A DNA stretch of 55,626 nucleotides, taken from Enterocloster bolteae (GTDB lineage Bacteria > Bacillota > Clostridia > Lachnospirales > Lachnospiraceae). The notes below the pieces were generated by a model that saw nothing but the letters and a program-made list of their open reading frames with translations, did not search any database and was not told the origin of the DNA. The translations under genes and the position numbers were made by a program. Location of the stretch: contig JAETNT010000025.1 of the NCBI GenBank assembly GCA_021772025.1, positions 1 to 55,626 of the forward strand, written 5' to 3'. This document shows positions 35,236-44,224 of the stretch, piece by piece (position 1 is the stretch's first letter; each line of letters starts with the position of its first letter).

Positions 35236-36289
35236 TTCCCGCCACCATTAATTCTTTTTCTATTTCTTTTGCAACGCTTTGATTCGCGACAGCAATAAGA
35301 ATAACATCATATTTCAAATGCTGCAGCTCATCCGGCATTCCAATATCCATACCCTGATTCCGATACAAAGCTGCTCTCTTATCAACCCAGCCAGCTAAAT
35401 GTAAATCTTCGGATTTCCCTATATAGGATGCAAAATCCTGTCCTACCTTACCCGCACCATAAACAACAATACTATTGTAATTTTCATTTATTTTTTCTGG
35501 AAATTTATATAGATTTTTCTTCTGGCCAACACTTGTCTCTATGATTGGATTTTTAAATGTCCTGCCAAATGTTCCGTACCTTATATTTCTTTCCATGTCA
35601 TAATTAACAACTGTATAAAAGGCTTCTATACCTTTTTCATAAGCATCTATATACTTTTTATTGATTTTTGATAAGTCAAGCAATTCATTCCAAATGCATA
35701 TATCGCTATTTTGTATATAAAATCCTTTCACTACCCTATACATATTAAAATCAACAGGAACAGGCATATCAAACACCCACTCCAAATCAATACACTTTAT
35801 GGTTCCGTCATCCATTATAATAACATTATCATTAGTACAGTCAAAATTAGAAATTCTTGTTGACAATACTCCCTCCGGAATATTAAGCGCTCCAAAAACA
35901 CTCGCAAATTCCTTTGTTTTCCGATATTTACATATGTTGCTCTTCTCTCCAATAAGCACACTTCTCCATTGTTCCAAAAGCTGGCATACAAGATTTTGAT
36001 CCTGTTCTATAAAGGCTCTTCTTAATTTTTCTCCTAACGTGGTTCCCTTTATATATGGTGTAATCAAAACATCATCCCTTAACTCACTTTTTACTAAATA
36101 TGATGGATGACTTAATTCATACAAGCATTCATTTTGATACGTCTGTCTGATATGCGGCACAGCTAAGCCGTCGGCAGGTTTTTTTAATATTACCATCTCA
36201 TTGGTATCATTTACTAAAATCATGGTAATTACCTGATATTTTCTTTTTCTATCCAAAGAACCTTTACTATATACCACCTGCATGTACAT
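35192..36289 (-). CDS. Kinase-like (APH/choline-kinase fold) protein with C-terminal Rossmann-like module
   Basis: A 365-residue protein. The kinase-like fold is suggested by VILKKPADGLA (nucleotide-binding Lys), STRISNFDCTNDNVIIMDDG and CIDLEWVFDMPVPVDF, which resemble a catalytic-loop D-x4-N and metal-binding D-x-x pattern. The last 95 residues have IVVYGAGKVGQDFASYIG and LAGWVDKRAALYR. With the methyltransferase gene directly upstream (its ATG touches the upstream stop) it reproduces the first three domains of the fused protein at 25218. A phosphorylation substrate, perhaps a sugar or aminoalcohol, is inferred and not shown. Confidence 0.68.
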   Translation of the reverse strand: MYMQVVYSKGSLDRKRKYQVITMILVNDTNEMVILKKPADGLAVPHIRQTYQNECLYELSHPSYLVKSELRDDVLITPYIKGTTLGEKLRRAFIEQDQNLVCQLLEQWRSVLIGEKSNICKYRKTKEFASVFGALNIPEGVLSTRISNFDCTNDNVIIMDDGTIKCIDLEWVFDMPVPVDFNMYRVVKGFYIQNSDICIWNELLDLSKINKKYIDAYEKGIEAFYTVVNYDMERNIRYGTFGRTFKNPIIETSVGQKKNLYKFPEKINENYNSIVVYGAGKVGQDFASYIGKSEDLHLAGWVDKRAALYRNQGMDIGMPDELQHLKYDVILIAVANQSVAKEIEKELMVAGIEQERMYWCKPELL

Positions 36290-37198
36290 CTACCTCTTCA
36301 ATTCTACCAAAAATGAGTTAGCAAACATTCTGAATTCTTCTTTGCCTGACAAGCTGTTTAGAAACTTCAATTCATCAAAACACTCTATTCTTGGAGAAAC
36401 ATAATTGCTTCCCTTCATTACCAGGCTCCCCTTTGGAGGCAGATATTTATCAGAAAAAATCTGCAGCGGAAATTTATAATCCGGATAAGGATAGTAAAAA
36501 CGAAGTTTTTTAAATCCGCTGTTAAAGCATAGATTTCTTAATTCATAATAAGAAAACGTTCTTGCCTTAATACTTTTTTGATATCCTTCAATTCCGCTGA
36601 AAGCCTCTCCATTGTGATCTTCCTTACATCCCGAAAAATATTTTGCGCCTAACCGGTTTTCAATGGCTATATAAATCCGGCCGTCATCCTTTAAATTTTT
36701 ATTTAAACCGCTTAAAAAATCTATGTATGGACTGTTTGAATGTATATAATAATTTGCATATTCCAACACTCCAATGAGTGTAATGACATCATATTTTCGT
36801 TCCAGCTCAATATCTTCATAATTACCCACGTACAACGTCAGATTGTCACAATCTTTATGTCTATATGCATTAATAAGAGAACGTCTTCTTGACAGGTCAA
36901 TACAATCAACCTTTTGGGCGTACCTGCAAAGAGCGCCAGTAACCGCGCCACATCCGGCGCCTATTTCAAGCACACTTTCTGACTTATCAATTAGCATTGG
37001 CTCTATAATGAGTTCCCTTTCTTTTGACAGATGATAGTAAACCGGAAAATCATCTGTTTTATAACATTCTATTTCTATGTCATGTGAATCCCGGACTATC
37101 CTCAGCATCTTCTCTTCAATATCCCCATCTGAATACTCATCCAATCCAGAATAAAACTGCATATCGAGTTTTATATTTCCAATATATATGTCTTCCAA
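36290..37198 (-). CDS. SAM-dependent methyltransferase
   Basis: A 302-residue class I methyltransferase with an intact SAM-binding loop VLEIGAGCGAVTGALCRYAQ (near residues 75-94), the acidic second strand VDCIDLSRRR and the NPPY-like region YDVITLIGVLEYANYY. The later ENRLGAKYFSG and EAFSGIEGYQ words also occur in the fusion protein at 25218 (ENRMAVRYFCG, NFDGIENYK). The start appears to be TTG with GGAGGAA some 11 bases ahead. It likely methylates a sugar of the polymer; partner gene 35192 follows immediately. Confidence 0.83.
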   Translation of the reverse strand: MEDIYIGNIKLDMQFYSGLDEYSDGDIEEKMLRIVRDSHDIEIECYKTDDFPVYYHLSKERELIIEPMLIDKSESVLEIGAGCGAVTGALCRYAQKVDCIDLSRRRSLINAYRHKDCDNLTLYVGNYEDIELERKYDVITLIGVLEYANYYIHSNSPYIDFLSGLNKNLKDDGRIYIAIENRLGAKYFSGCKEDHNGEAFSGIEGYQKSIKARTFSYYELRNLCFNSGFKKLRFYYPYPDYKFPLQIFSDKYLPPKGSLVMKGSNYVSPRIECFDELKFLNSLSGKEEFRMFANSFLVELKR

Positions 37199-37215
37199 AA
37201 TAAAACGTTCCTCCG

Positions 37216-38160
37216 TTAATCAAATATCCTCATTCGTTCCAATTGCTGTCCAAGCTTTCGCTTACACAATAATTCCAAGGCTTCCAGATTATCTGCCTGC
37301 ATGATTCTGGCTTGTCTTACAATCTCTTTAAAAGTCATAAACAGATTTTTCAATTCCTCTAAAGAGTCACAAGGTGAGGAGAGTCCTTCTGCCAAAACTT
37401 TATTAATGAGAGCCAGCTGCTCTTCCTGCAATACAAAGCCACTCATCTGAAGCGAGTCTCGTTGGAACCGGGCATATGTCCTGGCCCGCTCTTCTGCATA
37501 CAGCATTTTACTTCGAACCGTTTCATTCTTCTTATGCAATCTGTGATACAGCAAAAGATTACCAATGGTTGTGATTTTAGCAACTTTAGAACTTTCAATG
37601 AAAAAGCGAAAATCCTGCATTCCATAACAATTTTCCTTATATCTCAAGTGATTTTTGTCAATAAAATTTTTTCTGATCATACTTGTTCCATTATAAAAGT
37701 CCAAACAATTAAACAGCAGTACCGCTTTTATATATTCAGGGTTATAACGGGGAATATCACAAAAGCGGATGATTTTTCCATTTTCATCAATTTCCGCTGT
37801 TGCCCCTCCGAGAATATCAACATCTTCGTTCCTTTCCATAAATTCCACCTGGAGTTGAAGACGTTCCGCTGTTGCCATATCATCATCATCTAAAAGTGCA
37901 ATGTACTTTCCCGAAGCAGCTTCAATCCCTCGATTTGTTGAATACGCTATGCCTCTGTTACAAGTGTTTCTTTTCAATATAATTCTGGAATCTTTTATTC
38001 CGTTTACTATTTCTAGCGAACCGTCCACAGACGCATCATCTACAAGAATAAGCTCTAAATTAGAATATGTTTGTTGTAATATAGATTTAATGGCTTCAAA
38101 TAAATACTTTTCCGCATTAAATATTGGCATAATCACACTGACCAATGGTTCTGTTCTCAT
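37216..38160 (-). CDS. Family 2 glycosyltransferase
   Basis: A 314-residue GT-A glycosyltransferase, with VSVIMPIFNAEKYLFEAIKS, LELILVDDASVDGSLEIV, a typical NRGIAYSTNRGIEAASGKY and the acidic metal site ALLDDDDMATAERL. Unlike most of its neighbours it has no Rossmann-like module attached; the C-terminus is a helical region. The ATG at 38160 has GGAGGATG six bases ahead. It belongs to the AT-rich core. Confidence 0.88.
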   Translation of the reverse strand: MRTEPLVSVIMPIFNAEKYLFEAIKSILQQTYSNLELILVDDASVDGSLEIVNGIKDSRIILKRNTCNRGIAYSTNRGIEAASGKYIALLDDDDMATAERLQLQVEFMERNEDVDILGGATAEIDENGKIIRFCDIPRYNPEYIKAVLLFNCLDFYNGTSMIRKNFIDKNHLRYKENCYGMQDFRFFIESSKVAKITTIGNLLLYHRLHKKNETVRSKMLYAEERARTYARFQRDSLQMSGFVLQEEQLALINKVLAEGLSSPCDSLEELKNLFMTFKEIVRQARIMQADNLEALELLCKRKLGQQLERMRIFD

Positions 38161-38177
38161 GTCATCCTCCGCATCAA

Positions 38178-39296
38178 TTATTCCCATACCGCAAAGTCTT
38201 CTAATTTAACTTCCGTGCATGTTTGCCATTCCATTTCATTGCTCACACAATGTCCACATAAGGGTACCTCTTTCTTTAATAATGTAAGCAATTCCTGACC
38301 TGATGGGCAATCCTTCAGTTCTAATATCCCCTCTTCCGGCAGTTTGGTTCCGAATTTTTTATTAAATTCCTGAATATACATTAATGTGGGACATCTGGAA
38401 ATTTTTCCATGCCAAATATTAACACAGCCATTAGAAATACACTCTCGTTCCAATCGGCTGTTAGCACTCATGGATAGTGGTCTATTAAACCTTTGTTTCT
38501 TATCATATGGGCGTAAATCGTAATTAACATTAAATTGTTCCAAACGTTCTACAATCTTACCTATCCTTTTATGTGTTGGCTGATACTCTGATATACTCAC
38601 TACAATCCGATTCTCTGCCATTGTCATTAACGTATGATCTGGCAAATTTGGTATTAACAGTCCATTCGTTACAAGCCATATATTTGTCTTTGGCAATTCA
38701 CCCCGAATCCCTGTCACATATCTTTCCAGCTCAGGATTTAAAAGCGGCTCCCCACCCAAAATATAAAATCTGATAATATGGGAGACCTTTTCTTTCATAA
38801 TCCGGATATCATTCATACATTCTTCATACACAGGCAATGACTGGTTAAAAATAGGGCTAAAGTGGGCACACCCTTTACACTTTAGGTTGCATGAATCGGC
38901 AATGTGCATCTCCAGATGAGGCAGTACACATTCGCCCTCCCACTCTGATGTATTATTACAGGAATTTTCTAAAAAAGACCTGTCACCTTTGCACCAGTTA
39001 AAAGAATATATATGATGAAAGCCTTTCTCTCTCAGGCTCCTGTTAATTTCATCGATTCCCCACGGACTTCTGGCTGTGATTACTATGTTGGAATCCAAAT
39101 CAATAACCTCATTAGGGGAAAGAATTGGAAATCCATTCCAGACTCCCCTTTTACGTGTATCAATAATTCCCTGAAACGCTCCATGTTCCCCTGTTGCCTG
39201 TAAAAAAGAATACGCTATATCAGCTCCCAGCCCAGCTCCAAAAAAAAACATTTCATACGTCCTTCCTAACTTTTTAAGTTTTTCAAAATAAATCAT
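38178..39296 (-). CDS. Radical SAM enzyme with N-terminal Rossmann-like module
   Basis: A 372-residue protein. The first 110 residues are the recurring module (MFFFGAGLGADIAYSFLQ, GIIDTRKRGVW). From about 130 it is a radical SAM enzyme: the 4Fe-4S ligands are the cysteines of SCNLKCKGCAHFSP, followed by ILGGEPLLNPELERY, a SAM-binding glycine-glycine-glutamate element. Several late cysteines (CISNGCVNIW, CPTLMY, CGHCVSN) suggest a SPASM-like auxiliary cluster. Relatives modify peptides or sugars; which this does is not visible. Being located inside a glycan operon suggests a sugar or a carrier protein. Confidence 0.83.
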   Translation of the reverse strand: MIYFEKLKKLGRTYEMFFFGAGLGADIAYSFLQATGEHGAFQGIIDTRKRGVWNGFPILSPNEVIDLDSNIVITARSPWGIDEINRSLREKGFHHIYSFNWCKGDRSFLENSCNNTSEWEGECVLPHLEMHIADSCNLKCKGCAHFSPIFNQSLPVYEECMNDIRIMKEKVSHIIRFYILGGEPLLNPELERYVTGIRGELPKTNIWLVTNGLLIPNLPDHTLMTMAENRIVVSISEYQPTHKRIGKIVERLEQFNVNYDLRPYDKKQRFNRPLSMSANSRLERECISNGCVNIWHGKISRCPTLMYIQEFNKKFGTKLPEEGILELKDCPSGQELLTLLKKEVPLCGHCVSNEMEWQTCTEVKLEDFAVWE

Positions 39297-39302
39297 GGAA
39301 TA

Positions 39303-40313
39303 CTATGCCTTTGCATAAAGAACTGTTTCAGAAGCAAGGACAGAGTAATGCCGAATATAAAATGTATATTTCGGGTATAGCTCTAATAGTAACTTTGGAA
39401 TGGTCCAAATATCTTCTGCTTTATGATAAAGGCTGATTGCTAAATTAGGATGATGTTTCATCAAACACCCCCTCCCTCCAAGTAACGCCTGATACTCCGC
39501 ACCTTCAAGATCCATTTTAATAAATGTGCCCGGCACATTACCCAGCAAGTTATCCAATGAATCCACCTTAATCCGTTCCAATCCACTATTAGAGATCTGG
39601 GAGGAACCGGTAGACACTGCCTCAAACATCAGCTCCGTCTGCTTCTCCCACAACCCTGTCTGATACAGATGGACTCTATCCACAGAATGTTTTTGGAAGT
39701 TTTCCTTACATTTTATATAGTTATCCGGATCCGGCTCAAATGCAATTATAGAATCATACTTTTCATGACACCACTTTATAAAATTTAAGCTGGTTGTCCC
39801 ATCAAAGCATCCACAATCCACAAAAATTTCATGTTCTGAATGCGGAAAAACTTCCAGATCAAAATATTGTCTCCGGCTCATATCGTCAATCATTTTCCCC
39901 ATATTAATAATTTGACCTTCCGGAAATCCTTCCCCTAACAGCTGTTGAAATATCTCCTTGTAATATAGTCTGGTGGCAATCACGATGACTGCATTGCGGT
40001 GCTCCCGGCACAGGCTTTCAAAAGACAAAACAGGAATATTACAGCATACTTCCTGTTGTTTATGATTATCCGCAAAATAATCCCACTTAATCTGTAATGT
40101 ATCTGCCAGCTCCTTTCCCCAGGCCCCTGTTCCAAATATGATTTTTTCTGAATCCTTATTCTCATACAGTCTGGTAAGAAATTCTCTTCCTTCGCTGGTT
40201 GTGTTAATGATTTTTTTAAGCCACATATCATCCTGTGTGGCATTATAAAAAACACGGTAACCATACAGCTCCTTTGATAGAGAATCTCCCATATGTTGAT
40301 AGATTTTATTCAT
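39303..40313 (-). CDS. FkbM-family methyltransferase with N-terminal Rossmann-like module
   Basis: A 336-residue protein. Residues about 55-160 contain the shared module in a variant form, IIFGTGAWGKELADTL and YFADNHKQ. The C-terminal half is an FkbM-type methyltransferase with IFVDCGCFDGTTSLNFIKW (SAM loop), IIAFEPDPDNYIKCKEN and FIKMDLEGAEYQALLGG. FkbM enzymes usually O-methylate sugars or fatty-type groups. The ATG at 40313 overlaps the previous gene by 8 bp; an ATG at 40373 would add 20 residues read from within the previous gene and is unlikely. Confidence 0.85.
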   Translation of the reverse strand: MNKIYQHMGDSLSKELYGYRVFYNATQDDMWLKKIINTTSEGREFLTRLYENKDSEKIIFGTGAWGKELADTLQIKWDYFADNHKQQEVCCNIPVLSFESLCREHRNAVIVIATRLYYKEIFQQLLGEGFPEGQIINMGKMIDDMSRRQYFDLEVFPHSEHEIFVDCGCFDGTTSLNFIKWCHEKYDSIIAFEPDPDNYIKCKENFQKHSVDRVHLYQTGLWEKQTELMFEAVSTGSSQISNSGLERIKVDSLDNLLGNVPGTFIKMDLEGAEYQALLGGRGCLMKHHPNLAISLYHKAEDIWTIPKLLLELYPKYTFYIRHYSVLASETVLYAKA

Positions 40314-41901
40314 CTCTTTCAATAAACAGCACCTCCGCAAGCTGGTTTGCGATTTTTCGATTAACGATATCATTTAAATGCCATGGATGTACACCATATT
40401 CAAACCACTCATCTGTAAAATAATAGGGATTCTTCCATGCCTCAATACAAACAATTTTGTCAAATCCTGTCCTCAAAAAATCATAGCACCTTTTTAATAT
40501 CAAATTGGTTTCTTTTATCTTACTTTTATTTTCATAATCAGTTAATTCTTTCACTGTACCATGGGTTTCCGCCAAATAGTTTTCAACCATTACCAGCTTA
40601 ACAGTCTTTGATTCATTCGATATTTTGTTCATAAACAAAACTGCGCATTCTTTCCACTGCTTCCACCAATTATCTGTTCCAAATGACAAAATACAATTAT
40701 CACACTCCAAATCATCAGCATCCGCATAGGCATCACTATATGTTATCACTCCATCATCGTCTATGATTAAATCATGTCTCTCTTCCAATAAATCAAAAAT
40801 CAAAAATTGAGGTCTTTCTCTCTCCATAATTTCAAAAAAAGAGGATATTATATCTCTTTGAATCATTTTTTCCCGAAATGGATTAGAATGACATACATTC
40901 ATTTTTTTTCTATATGGGTGAACAATACTAATCAGACTTGAAAATTGAAAACTTAGTTCTACATCTTGAATGACCGGCATATATCTTATCATCTGCATAA
41001 GATTATAACTGCCTAATTGGGCCACTTTCCTTAATTTATCACCCATAAAAAAATTTTCATAACAATCTGAATACGAGTTTCGGAGGATAATATAATCCTC
41101 CCTTCTCATCTTCGTCCACCCAGCCGTCAAGACTAATGAAAAATTTTTTAGCAAATACCGTCTTAGTGCTTCCTTGTTTTCCTCAAAAATCCCACATCTC
41201 TTAAATCCTGAAATCATATATTCAGTTCCGGGTACCAGTTCCTGCCTGTTCAAGCGTGCCATTGTGCTAACTGACCCTGTTCTGCCCTTCCGATAAAAGT
41301 AAAGGCACTCATCTAAACTAACTATCTTTTTAGCAACAGCTAAAATCCACATTGTGACAACAAAGTCTTCACCATATAAATTGGGCATCTTTATGTTATT
41401 ATCCACCCATAGCGAGCGCAGAGAAAATTTTGTTACTACTCCCATACGGTCGTCCTCTAATTTTTCCTGCCTGGTAAGGGGAATTCCTATCACAGACGAG
41501 CAGCGCATATAACTTGTCTCTTTTGTCACCATATTGTATCTGGATATATTACATGTCACCATATCACTATCATACTGGTTTGCGGCATAAAGCATTTTTT
41601 CAACAAACTGCAAATCATACCAGTCATCCGCATCTAAAAACGCAATCCATTTGCCAGTTGCCTTTTCAATACCAAAATTTCTCGCTGGCCCCAGGCCTTC
41701 ATTATCTTTTGAATAGAACCGGATCCTGTTATCCCTTTCCTGCCATTCCCTGCATTTGAGAGCAGAATTATCTGTTGAGCCATCATTCACCACTACGATT
41801 TCCAGCTTTTTATATGTCTGGCTGACCACCGATTCCAGACATTCATCTAGGTAATCTTCCACATTATAAACAGGTATTACCACGCTAACCAAATCACACA
41901 T
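40306..41901 (-). CDS. Family 2 glycosyltransferase with long C-terminal domain (possibly DUF6270-like)
   Basis: A 531-residue protein. The catalytic part (about 1-210) has VSVVIPVYNVEDYLDECLES, EIVVVNDGSTDNSALKCREW and the metal site AFLDADDWYDLQFV. From about 300 it continues into a separate domain with RERPQFLIFDLLEERHDLII and YYFTDEWFEYGVHPWHLND, which resembles the DUF6270 family associated with capsule or surface polysaccharide loci; this is a weak visual match. The ATG at 41901 is preceded by AGGGGAA; a longer open frame back to 41985 crosses the previous gene's 3' end. It belongs to the AT-rich core. Confidence 0.8.
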   Translation of the reverse strand: MCDLVSVVIPVYNVEDYLDECLESVVSQTYKKLEIVVVNDGSTDNSALKCREWQERDNRIRFYSKDNEGLGPARNFGIEKATGKWIAFLDADDWYDLQFVEKMLYAANQYDSDMVTCNISRYNMVTKETSYMRCSSVIGIPLTRQEKLEDDRMGVVTKFSLRSLWVDNNIKMPNLYGEDFVVTMWILAVAKKIVSLDECLYFYRKGRTGSVSTMARLNRQELVPGTEYMISGFKRCGIFEENKEALRRYLLKNFSLVLTAGWTKMRREDYIILRNSYSDCYENFFMGDKLRKVAQLGSYNLMQMIRYMPVIQDVELSFQFSSLISIVHPYRKKMNVCHSNPFREKMIQRDIISSFFEIMERERPQFLIFDLLEERHDLIIDDDGVITYSDAYADADDLECDNCILSFGTDNWWKQWKECAVLFMNKISNESKTVKLVMVENYLAETHGTVKELTDYENKSKIKETNLILKRCYDFLRTGFDKIVCIEAWKNPYYFTDEWFEYGVHPWHLNDIVNRKIANQLAEVLFIERDE

Positions 41902-41911
41902 TTTATTTCCC

Positions 41912-44212
41912 CTATAAATACTTGCCAAAAGACCTGCGCACACCTTCGTCAAAAGTAAACTGAATTTTCTTTTGAGGCAGACCATTTAACATTGCCATCA
42001 GTTTACGCACATTTACCGTTTCCTCTGAAATCAATTGAATAATCTGTGCCACATCTTTCATAGATTCCACCGGCCAGTTATATCGTGCTATTTCCTGCGT
42101 GCCCAATCGGATTCCACTGCCAGAGAAAAGCTCTTTATTCTTTTTATTCAAAGTAATACCATATTTTAAACTGTTTTCAAATATCCGGTTCATCGTATTC
42201 TTATCTGTCCTGATAAAGACCTGATGCGTCTTTGAATATGTCCCTTCTTTCATGGCAATATCCATACCAAGCTCTTTTAAATTTTTACCTAATTCATTGG
42301 CCAATGTAACAATATGCTCTTGATATGCCTGTCCAAAATTTTCAAACTCTATTAATGTAAATAACAGACTCACCTTTTGATGCATCTGGGTATGCCTGAT
42401 ATAAATCGGATTGATGGTTGTTTCCAGTTTTGCATGAAGTTCGTCATTATTTGTCATAATCAGTCCGCATGCCGGACCTGGAAAGGTCTTATGTGTTCCG
42501 CCAAACATAACGATATTTTTGATGCCCGCCAATGGATTCTCAATAACTCCTGCGCCTATTAAGCCCAGCATCTGACTTACATCATATAAAAGCACCGTAT
42601 TCCCCAATTCAATTCTATTGACTTCCAGCGGACTTATAATATCGGAAGGAGCCAGAAGTATATAATCAATCTGTCCTTCCTTTAACCTGTGATTCAGCTT
42701 TTCATAATCCAAATCAAAGTTTTGAAAATCATAAGGCACATCACTCACCTTAAGCCCCAGCCGTTCACATATTGGCTTAACAGAAGCATGCCCGCCGCTT
42801 TGACTGCTCAAAATCATAATGCTGTCACCAATTTTTGCAAGTGACATCAACACGACCATCAAACAGTTCATACCTGTCAATGTCCTTGCATCTGTATACT
42901 TTGCATTAAATATTTCTCGGCATTCTTCTGAAATCATCTCATAAAAAGGCAGTAAATAGTTGCTTCCAATAAAATTATTATCCTCCAGATAAGAATAGGT
43001 ATTACCAACAATATATCTTTCTTGAAATCCCATTGACAACGGCATATTCCCAAAATCAGAAATGACATTCTCGGCTGCACACAACGGAAGGGTTCTATTA
43101 TAATATGTTGTAAAACTCTCCGTAATATTAACTAATTCCTGCAACTTGTCATCATATCTTCTGACTTCTAAAATTTCCAATTCCGAATTAATTTTGCAAA
43201 TATATTTTTTCTGTTGAAAAGTAAAGGTAAAGCCTTTACTTAAGTCCTCTTTTGTGATTGGTGCAAATTTTGATAATTCCCCTTCTGTTGTGTTCAATTC
43301 CGATGCTATCATTTTCATTAATTTAGAGCCGGAATCCACGAAATATGTATTATCAAATTCTCTTAATTCTTCCAGACAATCAAACTCATAAATAACGTTG
43401 CTGTCTACTCTCTTGGCATACATATAAAGCTCAGATAAATGTTCATCCTGAATATCTGCCCAAAACTTACAGATTGTCTGCGGCTTATCAAATTCCCATG
43501 AAAGAATTTCTATGAATTTTTCAGTGAAACGTCTATTAAAATAAGCATACCCCAATGTCACCCAGGTATCCGCCGCATCATAAAAAGTAGCTAAAATCTT
43601 ATCATACCCATCCGTTTGTATGCCTCTCTCCTCAGTTGCTCCTTCTTTATAGACAGAGCAATAAAACGCATCATAAGCATAGCTTTGGAAAATATTTTCA
43701 TTAAAGTAGAGATCGGAAGAGGTAATAATCGTATTGCCCAGCTTTTTCCTTGCCGCCCATATACTGGCATGATTATTCCTAATACGATAGTCTCCGGTCT
43801 CGATAATATTCACACCATATTTTTCTTGCAGATAGTAAAATTTATCTTTCATAAATCCTACAACAATCGTGATATCAGTAATTCCCTTTTCATGCAGCTG
43901 CCGTATCTGTCTCTCAATCAATACTTCTCCGTTTACAGGAAGTAATCCCTTAGGCCTTTCAAAACACAGAGGCACAAACCTGGAAGATACACCCGCTGCC
44001 AGTATAATGGCATTGTCCACCTTATGCCTCTCCAAATACTGCACGCCTTTTTCGGTAATTATCCCTCCTTTTGCATACCCCTCCTCATTCAGCCGTTCGA
44101 ACTCTGCATCAATTACAGAATAAGGCTTATACAGTTTTCGTGCAGCCGCCCGGCTGTCCCATCCGGTGTTGTCATTTAAATACATTAGAATATCAAACAT
44201 TATCTTATTCAT
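41912..44212 (-). CDS. Trifunctional protein: winged helix, LicC-like nucleotidyltransferase, SHMT-like PLP enzyme
   Basis: A 766-residue fusion. Residues 1-62 look like a winged-helix domain (LYKPYSVIDAEFERLNEEGY then GIITEKGVQYL). Residues about 66-300 are a nucleotidyltransferase with IILAAGVSSRFVPLCFERPK, KGLLPVNGEVLIERQIRQL and SSDLYFNE, close to LicC-type CTP transferases. About 365-735 is a fold-type I PLP enzyme resembling serine hydroxymethyltransferase: LTGMNCLMVVLMSLAKIGDS, QSGGHASVKPICERLGL, LLYDVSQMLGLIGAG and the Schiff-base lysine in FGGTHKTFPGPACGLIMTNN. The combination suggests activation of a phosphorylated amino compound together with its synthesis. Phosphonate loci fuse a similar nucleotidyltransferase to a transaminase, but no PEP mutase is in this window, so I do not assign phosphonate chemistry. 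Confidence 0.8.
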   Translation of the reverse strand: MNKIMFDILMYLNDNTGWDSRAAARKLYKPYSVIDAEFERLNEEGYAKGGIITEKGVQYLERHKVDNAIILAAGVSSRFVPLCFERPKGLLPVNGEVLIERQIRQLHEKGITDITIVVGFMKDKFYYLQEKYGVNIIETGDYRIRNNHASIWAARKKLGNTIITSSDLYFNENIFQSYAYDAFYCSVYKEGATEERGIQTDGYDKILATFYDAADTWVTLGYAYFNRRFTEKFIEILSWEFDKPQTICKFWADIQDEHLSELYMYAKRVDSNVIYEFDCLEELREFDNTYFVDSGSKLMKMIASELNTTEGELSKFAPITKEDLSKGFTFTFQQKKYICKINSELEILEVRRYDDKLQELVNITESFTTYYNRTLPLCAAENVISDFGNMPLSMGFQERYIVGNTYSYLEDNNFIGSNYLLPFYEMISEECREIFNAKYTDARTLTGMNCLMVVLMSLAKIGDSIMILSSQSGGHASVKPICERLGLKVSDVPYDFQNFDLDYEKLNHRLKEGQIDYILLAPSDIISPLEVNRIELGNTVLLYDVSQMLGLIGAGVIENPLAGIKNIVMFGGTHKTFPGPACGLIMTNNDELHAKLETTINPIYIRHTQMHQKVSLLFTLIEFENFGQAYQEHIVTLANELGKNLKELGMDIAMKEGTYSKTHQVFIRTDKNTMNRIFENSLKYGITLNKKNKELFSGSGIRLGTQEIARYNWPVESMKDVAQIIQLISEETVNVRKLMAMLNGLPQKKIQFTFDEGVRRSFGKYL

Positions 44213-44224
44213 TCCACTCTCTCC

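Noticed and set aside
41912..44212. Aminoethylphosphonate pathway assignment
   Set aside because: The PLP domain resembles SHMT rather than the usual transaminase and no PEP mutase or phosphonopyruvate decarboxylase is in the window.
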